The translations under genes and the position numbers were made by a program. From the NCBI RefSeq assembly GCF_000519185.1, contig NZ_JAFA01000003.1, positions 316,583 to 380,582 on the forward strand: a stretch of 64,000 nt of DNA, in the 5' to 3' direction. The notes under the pieces are model-generated. The model did not search any database, had not been told where the DNA came from, and was given only the letters and a program-made list of their open reading frames with translations. The stretch is from Paraburkholderia nodosa DSM 21604. Its GTDB lineage: Bacteria; Pseudomonadota; Gammaproteobacteria; Burkholderiales; Burkholderiaceae. Positions 1 to 8,258 of this stretch are shown here, in pieces. Position 1 is the first letter of the stretch. Each line of letters begins with the position of its first letter.

Positions 1-84
1 GGCTTCACGCCTGAAGAAGCCGAGCAGTTCAGCGCGATGCTTCAGCGGGTGCGCGCCAATCTCGGCGCGCTGGTGGAGCGGTAA
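1..84 (+). CDS. C-terminal end of a MarR-family-like regulator (5' truncated)
   Basis: The window opens inside a reading frame that codes for 27 residues and stops at TAA 82-84. The peptide (GFTPEEAEQFSAMLQRVRAN and a short tail) resembles the last helix of MarR-family regulators, which packs into the dimer interface. The DNA-binding domain lies outside the window, so the family call rests only on this helix. It converges on puuC, with 19 bp between the two stop codons. Confidence 0.5.
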   Translation, partial: GFTPEEAEQFSAMLQRVRANLGALVER

Positions 85-103
85 CTCGATGCGATAACGC
101 GCG

Positions 104-1594
104 TTAGCGCAGGCGCACGAGCGTGGACTTGAGTTCCGTGTACTTTTCGAGCGCGTGCAACGACTTGTCGCGGCCGTTGCCGGATTCCTTGAAGCCGCCG
201 AACGGGAAGTTCATGTCCCCGCCTTCGTCGTAGCAGTTCACCCACACCGTGCCCGCACGCAGCCTGCGCGAAATTTCATGCGCGTGTGTGAGGTTCGCGG
301 TCCAGACGGCCGCCGCGAGCCCGTAGTCACTGTCGTTGGCAATGCGCACCGCTTCGTCGATCGTGCTGAACGTGATGACCGACAGCACCGGCCCGAAGAT
401 TTCCTCGCGCGCGATCTTCGTGTCGTGATGCGTATCGAACACCGTGGGCTCCACGTAGAAGCCGCCGCCCTGCGCATTCACGCGTTCGCCGCCCGTCAGC
501 AGCTTCGAGTCCTTGCGGCCGGCTTCGATATAGCTCAGCACCCGCTCCAGCTGAATCTTGTCGATGATCGCGCCCATCGACACCTCGGGATCGAGAGGAT
601 TCCCAGGCTTATAGGCCTTTGCGGCCTCGACGAGCTTCGCAAGGAATACGTCCTTGATCTCGTGATGGACGAGCAGGCGCGAGCCCGCCGTACACATTTC
701 ACCCATGTTGTAGAAGATCGCGCCCGCCGCCGCACTCGCCGCGCGGTCGAGATCCGGGCAATCGTGCAGCACGATATTGGGCGACTTGCCGCCCAGCTCC
801 AGCCACACGCGCTTGAGGTTCGACTGGCCCGCGTACTGCATGATCTGCTTGCCCACGTTCGTCGAGCCCGTGAACGCAATGCAGTCCACGTCGCGATGCA
901 GGCCGAGCAGTTTGCCGGGCTCCCCGCCACCCGGCAGCACGTTGAACACGCCCGCTGGAATGCCGGCCTCGTGCGCGAGTTGCGCCACGCGAATGGCCGT
1001 GAGCGGCGACTTCTCCGAAGGCTTGAGCACGACGCTGTTGCCCGCCGCGAGCGCGGGTCCGAACTTCCACGAGGCCATCAGGATCGGGAAATTCCACGGC
1101 ACGACGGCGGCGACCACGCCGATGGGCTCGCGCGTAACGAGGCCAACGAGATGATGATCGGCGGGCACGACTTCGCCGCCCACCTTGTCAATGGCTTCAG
1201 CGAACCATTCCACGCAATAAGCCGCGCCCGGCACGTCCACGGTCGTCGTGTCGCCAATCGGCTTGCCTGCGTCGAGCGTTTCGAGCAGCGCGAGTTCGTC
1301 GAGATGCTCGCGCATGAGCGCGGCCCAGCGCAGCAGCACGGCCTTACGCGCACGCGGATTCAGGCCTGCCCATACCCCCGCGCCGAACGCGCGGCGAGCA
1401 GCGCCGACCGCGGCATCGACATCGGCTGCGCCGCAATCGGCGACGCTCGCGAGCACGCGACCGTCGATCGGGCTCACGCAATCGAACGTGCGGCCCGAAT
1501 ACGCGTCGCGATACGCGCCGTCGATGAATGCGCGGCCTTCGATCGAAAGCGTCGCGGCCTTGTCCTGCCAGTAAGCGAGAGTTTTCTTTTCCAT
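104..1594 (-). CDS. puuC: Gamma-glutamyl-gamma-aminobutyraldehyde dehydrogenase (PuuC-like)
   Basis: A 496-aa NAD(P)+-dependent aldehyde dehydrogenase, the normal length for the family. Visible are the VPWNFP segment with Asn168, the cofactor lysine at 191 (VLKPSE), the general base Glu266 in WLELGGKSP, and the nucleophile Cys301 in GEMCTAGSR. In the Puu pathway this enzyme oxidises gamma-glutamyl-gamma-aminobutyraldehyde to gamma-glutamyl-GABA. The specific substrate is inferred from the neighbours puuR, puuD, puuA and puuB; the fold alone would also allow betaine- or aminobutyraldehyde dehydrogenase. It sits 80 bp downstream of the regulator gene on the same strand and is probably co-transcribed with it. 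Confidence 0.85.
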   Translation of the reverse strand: MEKKTLAYWQDKAATLSIEGRAFIDGAYRDAYSGRTFDCVSPIDGRVLASVADCGAADVDAAVGAARRAFGAGVWAGLNPRARKAVLLRWAALMREHLDELALLETLDAGKPIGDTTTVDVPGAAYCVEWFAEAIDKVGGEVVPADHHLVGLVTREPIGVVAAVVPWNFPILMASWKFGPALAAGNSVVLKPSEKSPLTAIRVAQLAHEAGIPAGVFNVLPGGGEPGKLLGLHRDVDCIAFTGSTNVGKQIMQYAGQSNLKRVWLELGGKSPNIVLHDCPDLDRAASAAAGAIFYNMGEMCTAGSRLLVHHEIKDVFLAKLVEAAKAYKPGNPLDPEVSMGAIIDKIQLERVLSYIEAGRKDSKLLTGGERVNAQGGGFYVEPTVFDTHHDTKIAREEIFGPVLSVITFSTIDEAVRIANDSDYGLAAAVWTANLTHAHEISRRLRAGTVWVNCYDEGGDMNFPFGGFKESGNGRDKSLHALEKYTELKSTLVRLR

Positions 1595-1674
1595 CAGGAT
1601 GCCTCAATGATTTGCGATCCACCTTGCACGCCGCAACGCGGCGTCAGGTGAAACGGGTTCGCGCGATCAGGGAG

Positions 1675-2244
1675 TCAGAAGGTGGGCGGCGAATTGGCCG
1701 ACACCACTTCGCAGACTTCGTTCGCGCTGGGATTGCGAAACCGGTGCGGGAAGCGGCTTTCGAAGTAGTAACTGTCTCCGGGGTCGAGCAGCCACGTCGT
1801 GCTCTCCACGGTCAGTTCGAGTTGCCCGGCGACCACCACGCCGCCTTCGTGCCCGGCGTGCACCAGCATTTCAGGGCCGGTATCGGCAAGCGGCTGATAG
1901 ACCTCGCGCATGATGCCCATGTTGCGGTCCTTCACATTCGCGCCGGCCAGATAGAACTCGATCGACTCGTTGCCGAGGTTCGGCATTTCGCCGCGCCGCG
2001 ACACGACTTCTGTCCCTTCGGTCAGGTCAAATGTGAAGAATTCGGCGAGGCTCATCGGTATGCATTCGAGCAGCTTCTTGAGCGAGCCCACAGAGGGACT
2101 GACACGACTTTGCTCGATCAGCGAGATCGCGCCATTGGTCACGCCCGCGCGCTTGGCGAGTTCGCGCTGCGACAAGCCATAGCGTTTGCGAACATAGCGC
2201 AGGCGCGTGGCGACTTCGGACGACACAGAACCGGACTCGGACAC
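1675..2244 (-). CDS. puuR: XRE-cupin transcriptional regulator of putrescine catabolism (PuuR-like)
   Basis: A 189-aa two-domain regulator. Residues about 10-66 form an XRE-type helix-turn-helix (LRYVRKRYGLSQRELAKRAG). Residues about 105-185 form a cupin barrel, ending in a segment with Tyr, Phe and His (YYFESRFPHRFRN) as expected for ligand sensing. E. coli PuuR has the same architecture and represses puu genes until putrescine is present. The gene precedes puuC and faces puuD across a 930-bp gap. A perfect 6-bp inverted repeat 53 bp upstream overlaps a -10-like hexamer and suggests autoregulation. The exact ligand is inferred from context. Confidence 0.82.
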   Translation of the reverse strand: MSESGSVSSEVATRLRYVRKRYGLSQRELAKRAGVTNGAISLIEQSRVSPSVGSLKKLLECIPMSLAEFFTFDLTEGTEVVSRRGEMPNLGNESIEFYLAGANVKDRNMGIMREVYQPLADTGPEMLVHAGHEGGVVVAGQLELTVESTTWLLDPGDSYYFESRFPHRFRNPSANEVCEVVSANSPPTF

Positions 2245-2296
2245 GATGAAGGATCGTTGGGGGTGAAACCGCGTGGACAGGGCGCGGTGGACGTGT

Positions 2297-2311
2297 TGAT
2301 TATTCTAATCA
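2297..2311. promoter_or_regulatory. Palindromic operator candidate upstream of puuR
   Basis: TGATTA-TTC-TAATCA is a perfect 6-bp inverted repeat with a 3-bp spacer, in an AT-rich stretch of an otherwise GC-rich genome. On the minus strand it contains TAGAAT, a 5/6 match to a sigma-70 -10 box, 58-63 bp upstream of the puuR start. A repressor bound here would block that promoter. No identical copy was seen near puuD. Confidence 0.5.
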
Positions 2312-2446
2312 GTTTGCTTGATTTTGCGTCAGTACAAACCCCTGTAAGTTATTCGAAATATAAGTGCAGGAGCCGATATTTCGCAGAGCGTGCTAATTCA
2401 CATGGCTCTCGGGGAAAGTGCTGACATCAAAAACTTGAAAAAATAA

Positions 2447-2474
2447 TTGACGCCCTTTTTGGCTCGTATATGCT
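2447..2474 (+). promoter_or_regulatory. Sigma-70-like promoter candidate in the puuR-puuD gap
   Basis: TTGACG (2447-2452) and TATGCT (2469-2474) are separated by 16 bp, inside an AT-rich stretch preceded by A-runs. It points toward puuD but lies about 700 bp upstream of it. It may therefore drive a long leader or an unrecognised small transcript. Confidence 0.35.
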
Positions 2475-3084
2475 GGACTACAGGTCGAACACTGCATCGT
2501 TTCTGCCGCGTTGCAACGCAAAAACCGCGTTTTATGCGAGAAACATAGCGAGTCGGCTGAGTTTGGAAAGCAATACATCGATGTCGCTCAATGTTTAATG
2601 CCTCACTCAAATTGACGACCTCGAATGCTTTAACCAGACGTCTTTTTCAACGCAACCAGTCGAGTGTTATTGTGAGAGTCCGTGGCCCTCTGGTGAGGTG
2701 GGATCGTAGTCATGCGAGGTGTCTTCGCAGTGACTGCTCCGCCATCGCCGACGGCAGTAGCGGCAGGCTTGCCTCTCGCCTGTTCCTGTCCGTCTTCACG
2801 ATCCTTTCCCGCCGCTCTGTGCGGCGTCACAACTCGGTCTCCGCACGCGCCTTCATTGCCGTCCACACGGACGAAGTCGCGTCGCTTCTGCCCTAGCGCC
2901 TCTCCTTCCCGCGCCGTTCGTTTTCTTCGCCGTCGTTGGTTCGCGAAGTGTCTTGTCACGTCTTCGCGATGTGGCTGCGCACGCCTGAACACCGTCGCGC
3001 CTCACAACGGCCAGAAACGAACCGCCTACATGATCTCCACGCGCAGCGCCATCCGTTAGCGCCGCTGCGCGGAGCACACAGGGT

Positions 3085-3113
3085 TTGCAGCCTTGCGTCC
3101 CGCAAGGCTGCAA
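3085..3113. repeat. Perfect 12-bp stem-loop upstream of puuD
   Basis: TTGCAGCCTTGC and GCAAGGCTGCAA are exact reverse complements around a 5-nt loop (GTCCC). No T-run follows on the plus strand, so it is not a classical intrinsic terminator for rightward transcripts. It ends 61 bp before the puuD start codon. It could be a 5'-UTR structure, one end of a dispersed repeat, or a regulator site. Confidence 0.7.
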
Positions 3114-3174
3114 GGTCATGTCACGCCCGTAGCGCCGACACACCGCGCACGGGCAAGCAAGCGAATCATTAGTC

Positions 3175-3984
3175 ATGCGAACCAGACCAGTAGTTGGCGT
3201 TACTGCCGACCGCACGATGATGGGACCGCACGCGTCGCATGTTGCCGGCGAGAAGTACATCGCCGCGGCTGTGGATGGAGCAGGCGCGCTCGCATTCGTG
3301 CTGCCCGCCCTGGGCGAGCGGCAGGCTGCGGCCGACATTCTCGAAGCCGTGGATGGACTGCTTTTCACGGGCAGCTATTCGAACGTCGAGCCGCATCGTT
3401 ATGGCGGCCCGGCAAGCGAGAGCGGCACGCTGCACGACCCCGCTCGCGACGCCACCACGCTGCCGCTCATGCGCGCCGCGATCGAGGCTGGCGTGCCGGT
3501 GCTCGCCATCTGCCGCGGCTTCCAGGAGATGAACGTGGTGTTCGGCGGCACGCTGCATCAGCAGGTGCACAACGTTGCCCGCTACGACGACCACCGCGAG
3601 AACAAGGACGATCCGCTCGACACGCAATACGGTCCGGCGCACGCGTTGAAGCTCGTGGAAGGCGGTGTGCTGCAACAGCTTGCGGGCGGCGCGCGCGAAG
3701 CACGCGTGAATTCGCTGCACGGCCAGGGCATCGAACGGCTGGGCGCGGGCCTCGTGGCCGAGGCATTCGCACCCGACGGCCTCATCGAAGCCGTGAGCGT
3801 AGCGAACGCGCAGCGCTTCGCCCTTGGCGTGCAGTGGCACCCCGAATGGAAATATGCCGACGACGCGCTGTCCACCGCCATCTTCCACGCGTTCGGCGAA
3901 GCCTGCCGCAACCACATGCTGGCCCGAATACCGGGCGGGGCCGGACACGACGTGGCGCACGCGCCGCGCACCGCCCACGCCTGA
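3175..3984 (+). CDS. puuD: Gamma-glutamyl-GABA hydrolase (class I glutamine amidotransferase-like)
   Basis: A 269-aa peptidase C26-type amidotransferase that hydrolyses gamma-glutamyl-GABA to glutamate and GABA, the last step of the glutamylated putrescine route. The triad is visible: nucleophile Cys113 in AICRGFQEMN, and His222 with Glu224 in GVQWHPEW. Length and motif spacing match E. coli PuuD. The start ATG follows a GC-rich leader without a strong Shine-Dalgarno sequence. It is the first of a long rightward run, with puuA beginning 31 bp after its stop. Confidence 0.9.
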   Translation: MRTRPVVGVTADRTMMGPHASHVAGEKYIAAAVDGAGALAFVLPALGERQAAADILEAVDGLLFTGSYSNVEPHRYGGPASESGTLHDPARDATTLPLMRAAIEAGVPVLAICRGFQEMNVVFGGTLHQQVHNVARYDDHRENKDDPLDTQYGPAHALKLVEGGVLQQLAGGAREARVNSLHGQGIERLGAGLVAEAFAPDGLIEAVSVANAQRFALGVQWHPEWKYADDALSTAIFHAFGEACRNHMLARIPGGAGHDVAHAPRTAHA

Positions 3985-4015
3985 TGCCGGCCCATACAGA
4001 ACAGAGAGAACCATC

Positions 4016-5350
4016 ATGCATGAAATCGACGAATTCCTGAAAAAGCACCACATCACCGAAATCGAAGCGATCATCCCCGACATGGCGGGCATTGCACGCG
4101 GCAAGATCATCCCGCGCAGCAAGTTCGAATCGGGCGAGTCGATGCGCTTGCCGCAAGCCGTGATGATCCAGACCGTGACGGGCGATTACCCCGAAGACGG
4201 CAGCCTTACCGGCGTCACCGACCCCGACATGGTGTGTGTGCCCGACCCCTCGACGATCCGCATCATTCCGTGGGCCGTCGATCCCACCGCACAGGTGATT
4301 CACGACTGCGTGCATTTCGACGGCACGCCTGTCGAGATCTCGCCGCGCCGCGTGCTGCGCCGCGTGCTCGACCTCTATGCCGCGAAGGGCTGGAAGCCGG
4401 TGATCGCGCCGGAACTCGAGTTCTATCTCGTCGATATGAACAAGGATCCGGATATTCCGCTCGCCCCGCCCATTGGCCGTACGGGCCGTCCGGAAACGGG
4501 CCGCCAGGCGTATTCGATCGAAGCGGTGAACGAGTTCGACCCGCTTTTCGAAGACATCTACGAGTACTGCGATATTCAGGACCTCGAAGTCGATACGCTC
4601 ATTCACGAAGTGGGCGCGGCGCAGATGGAAATCAACTTCCTGCACGGCGATCCGCTCAATCTCGCCGACCGCGTGTTCCTCTTCAAGCGCACGGTGCGTG
4701 AAGCGGCGCTGCGCCACCACATGTACGCCACCTTCATGGCGAAGCCCATGGAGAACGAACCGGGCTCGGCCATGCACGTGCACCAGAGCCTCGTTTCGGT
4801 GGAAAGCGGCCAGAACCTGTTCACGGGTTCGGACGGCAAGCCCACGGACATGTTCTACGCGTATATCGCGGGCATGCAGAAGTACACGCCCGCGCTCATG
4901 CCGATCTACGCACCGTACATCAACTCGTATCGCCGCCTTTCGCGCTTCATGGCCGCGCCGATCAACGTGGCATGGGGCTACGACAACCGCACGGTGGGTT
5001 TCCGCGTGCCGTATTCGTCGCCGGCTGCGCGCCGCGTGGAAAACCGCATTCCCGGCGTGGACACCAACCCGTACCTCGCGATCGCCGGCACGCTGGCCGC
5101 CGGCTATCTGGGCATGACGCAGCATCTCAAGCCCACCGAGCCGCTCGTGAGCGACGGCTACTCGCTGCCCTACCAGTTGCCGCGCAACCTCGAAGAAGGC
5201 CTCACGCTGATGGGCTCGTGCGAGCCGCTCAAGGACATTCTCGGCGAGAAGTTCGTGCGCGCCTACCTCGCGCTCAAGGAAACCGAATACGAAGCCTATT
5301 TCCGCGTGATCAGTTCGTGGGAACGCAAGCACCTGCTGCTGCACGTGTAA
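4016..5350 (+). CDS. puuA: Gamma-glutamylputrescine synthetase (glutamine synthetase family)
   Basis: A 444-aa glutamine synthetase-like ligase that couples glutamate to putrescine using ATP. The ATG at 4016 was chosen because it follows a purine-rich AGAGAGAA and gives the usual PuuA N-terminus (MHEIDEFLKKHHITEIEAII); the frame extends further upstream but overlaps puuD. Characteristic parts are EFYLVDMNKD, the GAAQMEINF metal-site segment, AMHVHQSL, and the C-terminal RRVENRIPG with DTNPYLAIAGTLAAGY. The surrounding puuD, puuB and puuC genes support PuuA over a true glutamine synthetase. The next gene starts 18 bp downstream behind AAAGGAGAG. Confidence 0.9.
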   Translation: MHEIDEFLKKHHITEIEAIIPDMAGIARGKIIPRSKFESGESMRLPQAVMIQTVTGDYPEDGSLTGVTDPDMVCVPDPSTIRIIPWAVDPTAQVIHDCVHFDGTPVEISPRRVLRRVLDLYAAKGWKPVIAPELEFYLVDMNKDPDIPLAPPIGRTGRPETGRQAYSIEAVNEFDPLFEDIYEYCDIQDLEVDTLIHEVGAAQMEINFLHGDPLNLADRVFLFKRTVREAALRHHMYATFMAKPMENEPGSAMHVHQSLVSVESGQNLFTGSDGKPTDMFYAYIAGMQKYTPALMPIYAPYINSYRRLSRFMAAPINVAWGYDNRTVGFRVPYSSPAARRVENRIPGVDTNPYLAIAGTLAAGYLGMTQHLKPTEPLVSDGYSLPYQLPRNLEEGLTLMGSCEPLKDILGEKFVRAYLALKETEYEAYFRVISSWERKHLLLHV

Positions 5351-5368
5351 ACGAAAGGAGAGACAGCA

Positions 5369-6811
5369 ATGAGCTATCGAATCGACGCCCCCGCCAGCGC
5401 GCTGCAGGACGTGCCGACCACGCTACGCGCGCAATCCAGCCGAACGGCGCGCTCGACGAGCGAGTATCGCGCGCTGGACGCCGCGCATCACATTCACCCG
5501 TTTTCCGACATGGGCTCGCTCAACAAGACGGGCAGCCGCGTGATCGTGAAGGCGAAAGGCGTGTACCTGTGGGACTCGGAAGGCAACCAGATCATCGACG
5601 GCATGGCCGGGCTCTGGTGCGTGAACGTGGGTTATGGTCGCAAGGAACTGGCCGACGCCGCCTACGAGCAAATGCAGGAACTGCCCTTCTACAACACGTT
5701 CTTCAAGACCACGCACCCGCCGGTCATCGAATTGTCGGCGCTGCTCGCACAGCTTTCGCCCGAGCCGTTCAACCACTTCTTCTATTGCAACAGCGGCTCC
5801 GAAGGCAACGACACGGTGCTGCGCATCGTGCATCAGTACTGGCACACGCAAGGCAAGTCCTCGAAGAAGGTCGTCATCTCGCGCCGGAACGCGTATCACG
5901 GTTCGACCATCGCAGGCGGCACGCTGGGCGGCATGGGCTATATGCACGAGCAGATGCCCTCGAAGGTCGAGAACATCGTGCACATCGACCAGCCGTACTT
6001 CTATGGCGAAGCGCAAGGCAACCTGTCGCCCGAGGAGTTCGGCCTCGCGCGCGCGCAGCAGCTCGAAGCGAAGATTCTCGAAGTGGGCGCGGAGAACGTG
6101 GCCGCCTTCATCGGCGAGCCGTTCCAGGGCGCGGGCGGCGTGATCTTCCCGCCCTCGACCTACTGGCCGGAAATTCAGCGCATCTGCCGCAAGTACGACA
6201 TCCTGCTCTGCGCCGACGAAGTGATCGGCGGCTTTGGCCGCACCGGCGAATGGTTCGCGCATCAGCACTTCGGCTTCGAGCCCGACCTCATCACGATGGC
6301 CAAGGGCCTCACGAGCGGCTACGTGCCGATGGGCGCAGTGGGCATTCACGACCGCATTGCGAAGGCGCTCATCGAAAACGGCGAGTTCAATCACGGCCTC
6401 ACGTACTCGGGGCATCCGGTCGCCGCCGCCGTGGCCGTGGCGAACCTCAAGCTGCTGCGCGACGAAGGCATCGTCACGCGTGTGAAGAACGACACCGGCC
6501 CGTACTTCCAGCAACGTCTGCGCGAGACGTTCGCCAATCATCCGATCATCGGCGACATCTCGGGCGCGGGTCTCGTGGCGGGCCTGCAGCTCGCCGAAGA
6601 TCCGAAGGCGCGCAAGCGCTTCGCGAATGGCGGCGATGTGGGCACGCTCTGCCGCGACTTCTGCTTCAACGGCAACCTCATCATGCGCGCCACGGGCGAC
6701 CGCATGCTGCTCTCGCCGCCGCTCGTCGTCACGCGCGGCGAGATCGATGAAATCGTGTCGAAGGCGAAGAAGGCCATCGACGCAACTGCGCAACAACTGG
6801 GTCTTTCTTAA
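5369..6811 (+). CDS. spuC: Polyamine:pyruvate class III aminotransferase (SpuC-like)
   Basis: A 480-aa fold-type I PLP aminotransferase. The Schiff-base lysine is Lys312 in ITMAKGLTSG. Asp283 (CADEVIGGFG) is the pyridine-nitrogen partner, and SGSEGND (142-148) contacts the cofactor phosphate. The N-terminal stretch HHIHPFSDM...MAGLWCVNVG is typical of the SpuC group, which transaminates putrescine or other diamines to an aminoaldehyde with pyruvate. It differs from the GABA transaminase PuuE, so the window encodes a second, non-glutamylated entry route for putrescine. A GABA transaminase is not seen here. Confidence 0.82.
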   Translation: MSYRIDAPASALQDVPTTLRAQSSRTARSTSEYRALDAAHHIHPFSDMGSLNKTGSRVIVKAKGVYLWDSEGNQIIDGMAGLWCVNVGYGRKELADAAYEQMQELPFYNTFFKTTHPPVIELSALLAQLSPEPFNHFFYCNSGSEGNDTVLRIVHQYWHTQGKSSKKVVISRRNAYHGSTIAGGTLGGMGYMHEQMPSKVENIVHIDQPYFYGEAQGNLSPEEFGLARAQQLEAKILEVGAENVAAFIGEPFQGAGGVIFPPSTYWPEIQRICRKYDILLCADEVIGGFGRTGEWFAHQHFGFEPDLITMAKGLTSGYVPMGAVGIHDRIAKALIENGEFNHGLTYSGHPVAAAVAVANLKLLRDEGIVTRVKNDTGPYFQQRLRETFANHPIIGDISGAGLVAGLQLAEDPKARKRFANGGDVGTLCRDFCFNGNLIMRATGDRMLLSPPLVVTRGEIDEIVSKAKKAIDATAQQLGLS

Positions 6812-6886
6812 CGCGACTTGTCCACGGCGGGCGGCGCAACGGGGTGCTGGGCCTCCCGCCGATCTTCATCTTCAGGGGAAAGCAAC

Positions 6887-8008
6887 ATGAGTGTTAGTCA
6901 TCTTCGTCATGCGGTCGCGATCGCGGCCCTCGCAGCGTGTGCAGGCCTCACGGCCATTCCCAGCGAGCCAGCGCACGCGGCCGACGGCGATCTGAACGTC
7001 TACAACTGGTCCGACTACATTGCGAAAGACACGATCCCGAACTTCGAAAAGGAAGACGGCATCAAGGTGAAGTACGACAACTACGACAGCGACGACACGC
7101 TGCAAGCCAAGCTGCTGGCCGGCAGCTCGGGCTACGACATCGTCGTGCCCACCTCGAACTACATGGCCAAGCAGATTCAGGCCGGCGTCTACCAGAAGCT
7201 CGACAAGTCGAAGATCCCCAACCTCGCGAACCTCGATCCCGTGCTCATGCATATGATCGCCGACGCCGACCCGGGCAATCAGTACGGCGTGCCCTGGGCG
7301 TTCGGCACCGACGGCATCGGCTACAACAAACAGGCGGTGGAAAAGGCGCTCGGACCGAACGCGCCGGTCGATAGCTGGGCACTCGTGTTCGATCCGCAAA
7401 ATCTCTCGAAGCTCAAGGGCTGCGGTGTGTCGTTCCTCGACCAGGCTGTGGACGTGTTCGCCGCGACGCTGCAATACATGCACAAGGACCCCAACAGCAC
7501 GAACCCCGCCGACTATCAGGCCGCATTCGAAGTGCTGAAGAAAGTCCGCCCGTATATCACCCAGTTCAATTCGTCGGGCTATATCAACGACCTCGTGAAC
7601 AACGATATCTGCGTTGCCGTGGCATGGTCGGGCGACGTCGGCATCGCGCACCGCCGCGCCGAGGAAGCCAAGCGCTCGTATGACGTCAAGTTCTCGAACG
7701 TGAAGGAAGGCGGCCTGCTGTGGTTCGACGTGATGGTCGTGCCCAAGGATGCACCGCACCCCGAAAACGCGATGAAGTGGATCAACTACATCTCGGACCC
7801 GAAGGTCAACGCGCAGATCACCAACGAAGTGTTCTACCCGACGGCGAACAAGGCCGCACGCCAGTTCGTCACGCCGGCAGTCGCGCAGGACGCGACGGTG
7901 TACCCGTCGGAAGACGTGCTCAAGAAGATGACGCTGATGAAGCCGATGCCGGCTGACATCCTGCGCCTCGAAAACCGTCTGTGGGCCCAGTTGAAGACCG
8001 GCCGCTGA
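6887..8008 (+). CDS. Polyamine ABC transporter periplasmic binding protein (PotF/SpuD-like)
   Basis: A 373-aa type-2 periplasmic binding protein. The ATG at 6887 follows AGGGGAAAG and begins a Sec signal peptide with a probable cut after AHA (about residue 31); an upstream in-frame ATG would put extra residues before the signal. The mature start LNVYNWSDYI is the hallmark of the PotD/PotF group, whose Trp and Asp/Tyr residues line the polyamine pocket. It is followed by the ATPase gene after a 250-bp spacer containing a stem-loop, then by two permeases. The ligand is probably putrescine or spermidine, inferred from family and context. Confidence 0.88.
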   Translation: MSVSHLRHAVAIAALAACAGLTAIPSEPAHAADGDLNVYNWSDYIAKDTIPNFEKEDGIKVKYDNYDSDDTLQAKLLAGSSGYDIVVPTSNYMAKQIQAGVYQKLDKSKIPNLANLDPVLMHMIADADPGNQYGVPWAFGTDGIGYNKQAVEKALGPNAPVDSWALVFDPQNLSKLKGCGVSFLDQAVDVFAATLQYMHKDPNSTNPADYQAAFEVLKKVRPYITQFNSSGYINDLVNNDICVAVAWSGDVGIAHRRAEEAKRSYDVKFSNVKEGGLLWFDVMVVPKDAPHPENAMKWINYISDPKVNAQITNEVFYPTANKAARQFVTPAVAQDATVYPSEDVLKKMTLMKPMPADILRLENRLWAQLKTGR

Positions 8009-8048
8009 CACGCTGATTTCCCCCTGAAGGAAACAAGAAGGAGACGAC

Positions 8049-8079
8049 GCGGAAGAGGGATCGCTCGACCCCTCTCCGC
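8049..8079 (+). promoter_or_regulatory. Stem-loop between binding-protein and ATPase genes
   Basis: GCGGAAGAGGG pairs with CCCCTCTCCGC around a 9-nt loop with one bulge, in the 250-bp gap after the binding-protein gene. There is no T-run. Such structures commonly protect the 3' end of the abundant binding-protein transcript or partly terminate it, which would keep permease expression lower. Confidence 0.5.
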
Positions 8080-8258
8080 CTGAAGTGCGCAATTCCGAAG
8101 TCAGGCCGCGCGGCGCCGCCCCCCATTTTTGACGACGCGCGCGAGCCTTTCCCGAGCTCCGTTCGCAGTACTAATCGCGAGTCGCGCCAGCGCCCCGTGC
8201 GAGCCGGCTCGCGCCTGAAAAACGTGTACTGCGATCAGAAAGGAACCAAGGTCAGATC

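Larger units (their letters stand above)
2245..3174. other. Long intergenic region between puuR and puuD
   Basis: About 930 bp with no gene I can support. The left third (2290-2590) is AT-rich and promoter-like. The right two thirds (about 2690-3170) are GC-rich and open in several frames on both strands. None of those frames has the codon bias or recognisable protein features of its neighbours, and the predicted peptides are rich in Ser, Arg, Ala and Pro. A perfect hairpin lies near the right end. The right part could be a dispersed intergenic repeat or a decayed element; this cannot be settled from the window. Confidence 0.5.

Noticed and set aside
155..1651. Long open frame antisense to puuC (498 codons)
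   Set aside because: High GC at third positions opens antisense frames. The product is Arg/His-rich without any family feature, and the puuC frame carries all ALDH motifs.
2712..3059. Possible 115-aa protein in the puuR-puuD gap
   Set aside because: Ser/Arg/Pro-rich, no ribosome binding site, overlapping alternative frames on both strands, and no recognisable domain. Treated as part of a non-coding or repeat region.
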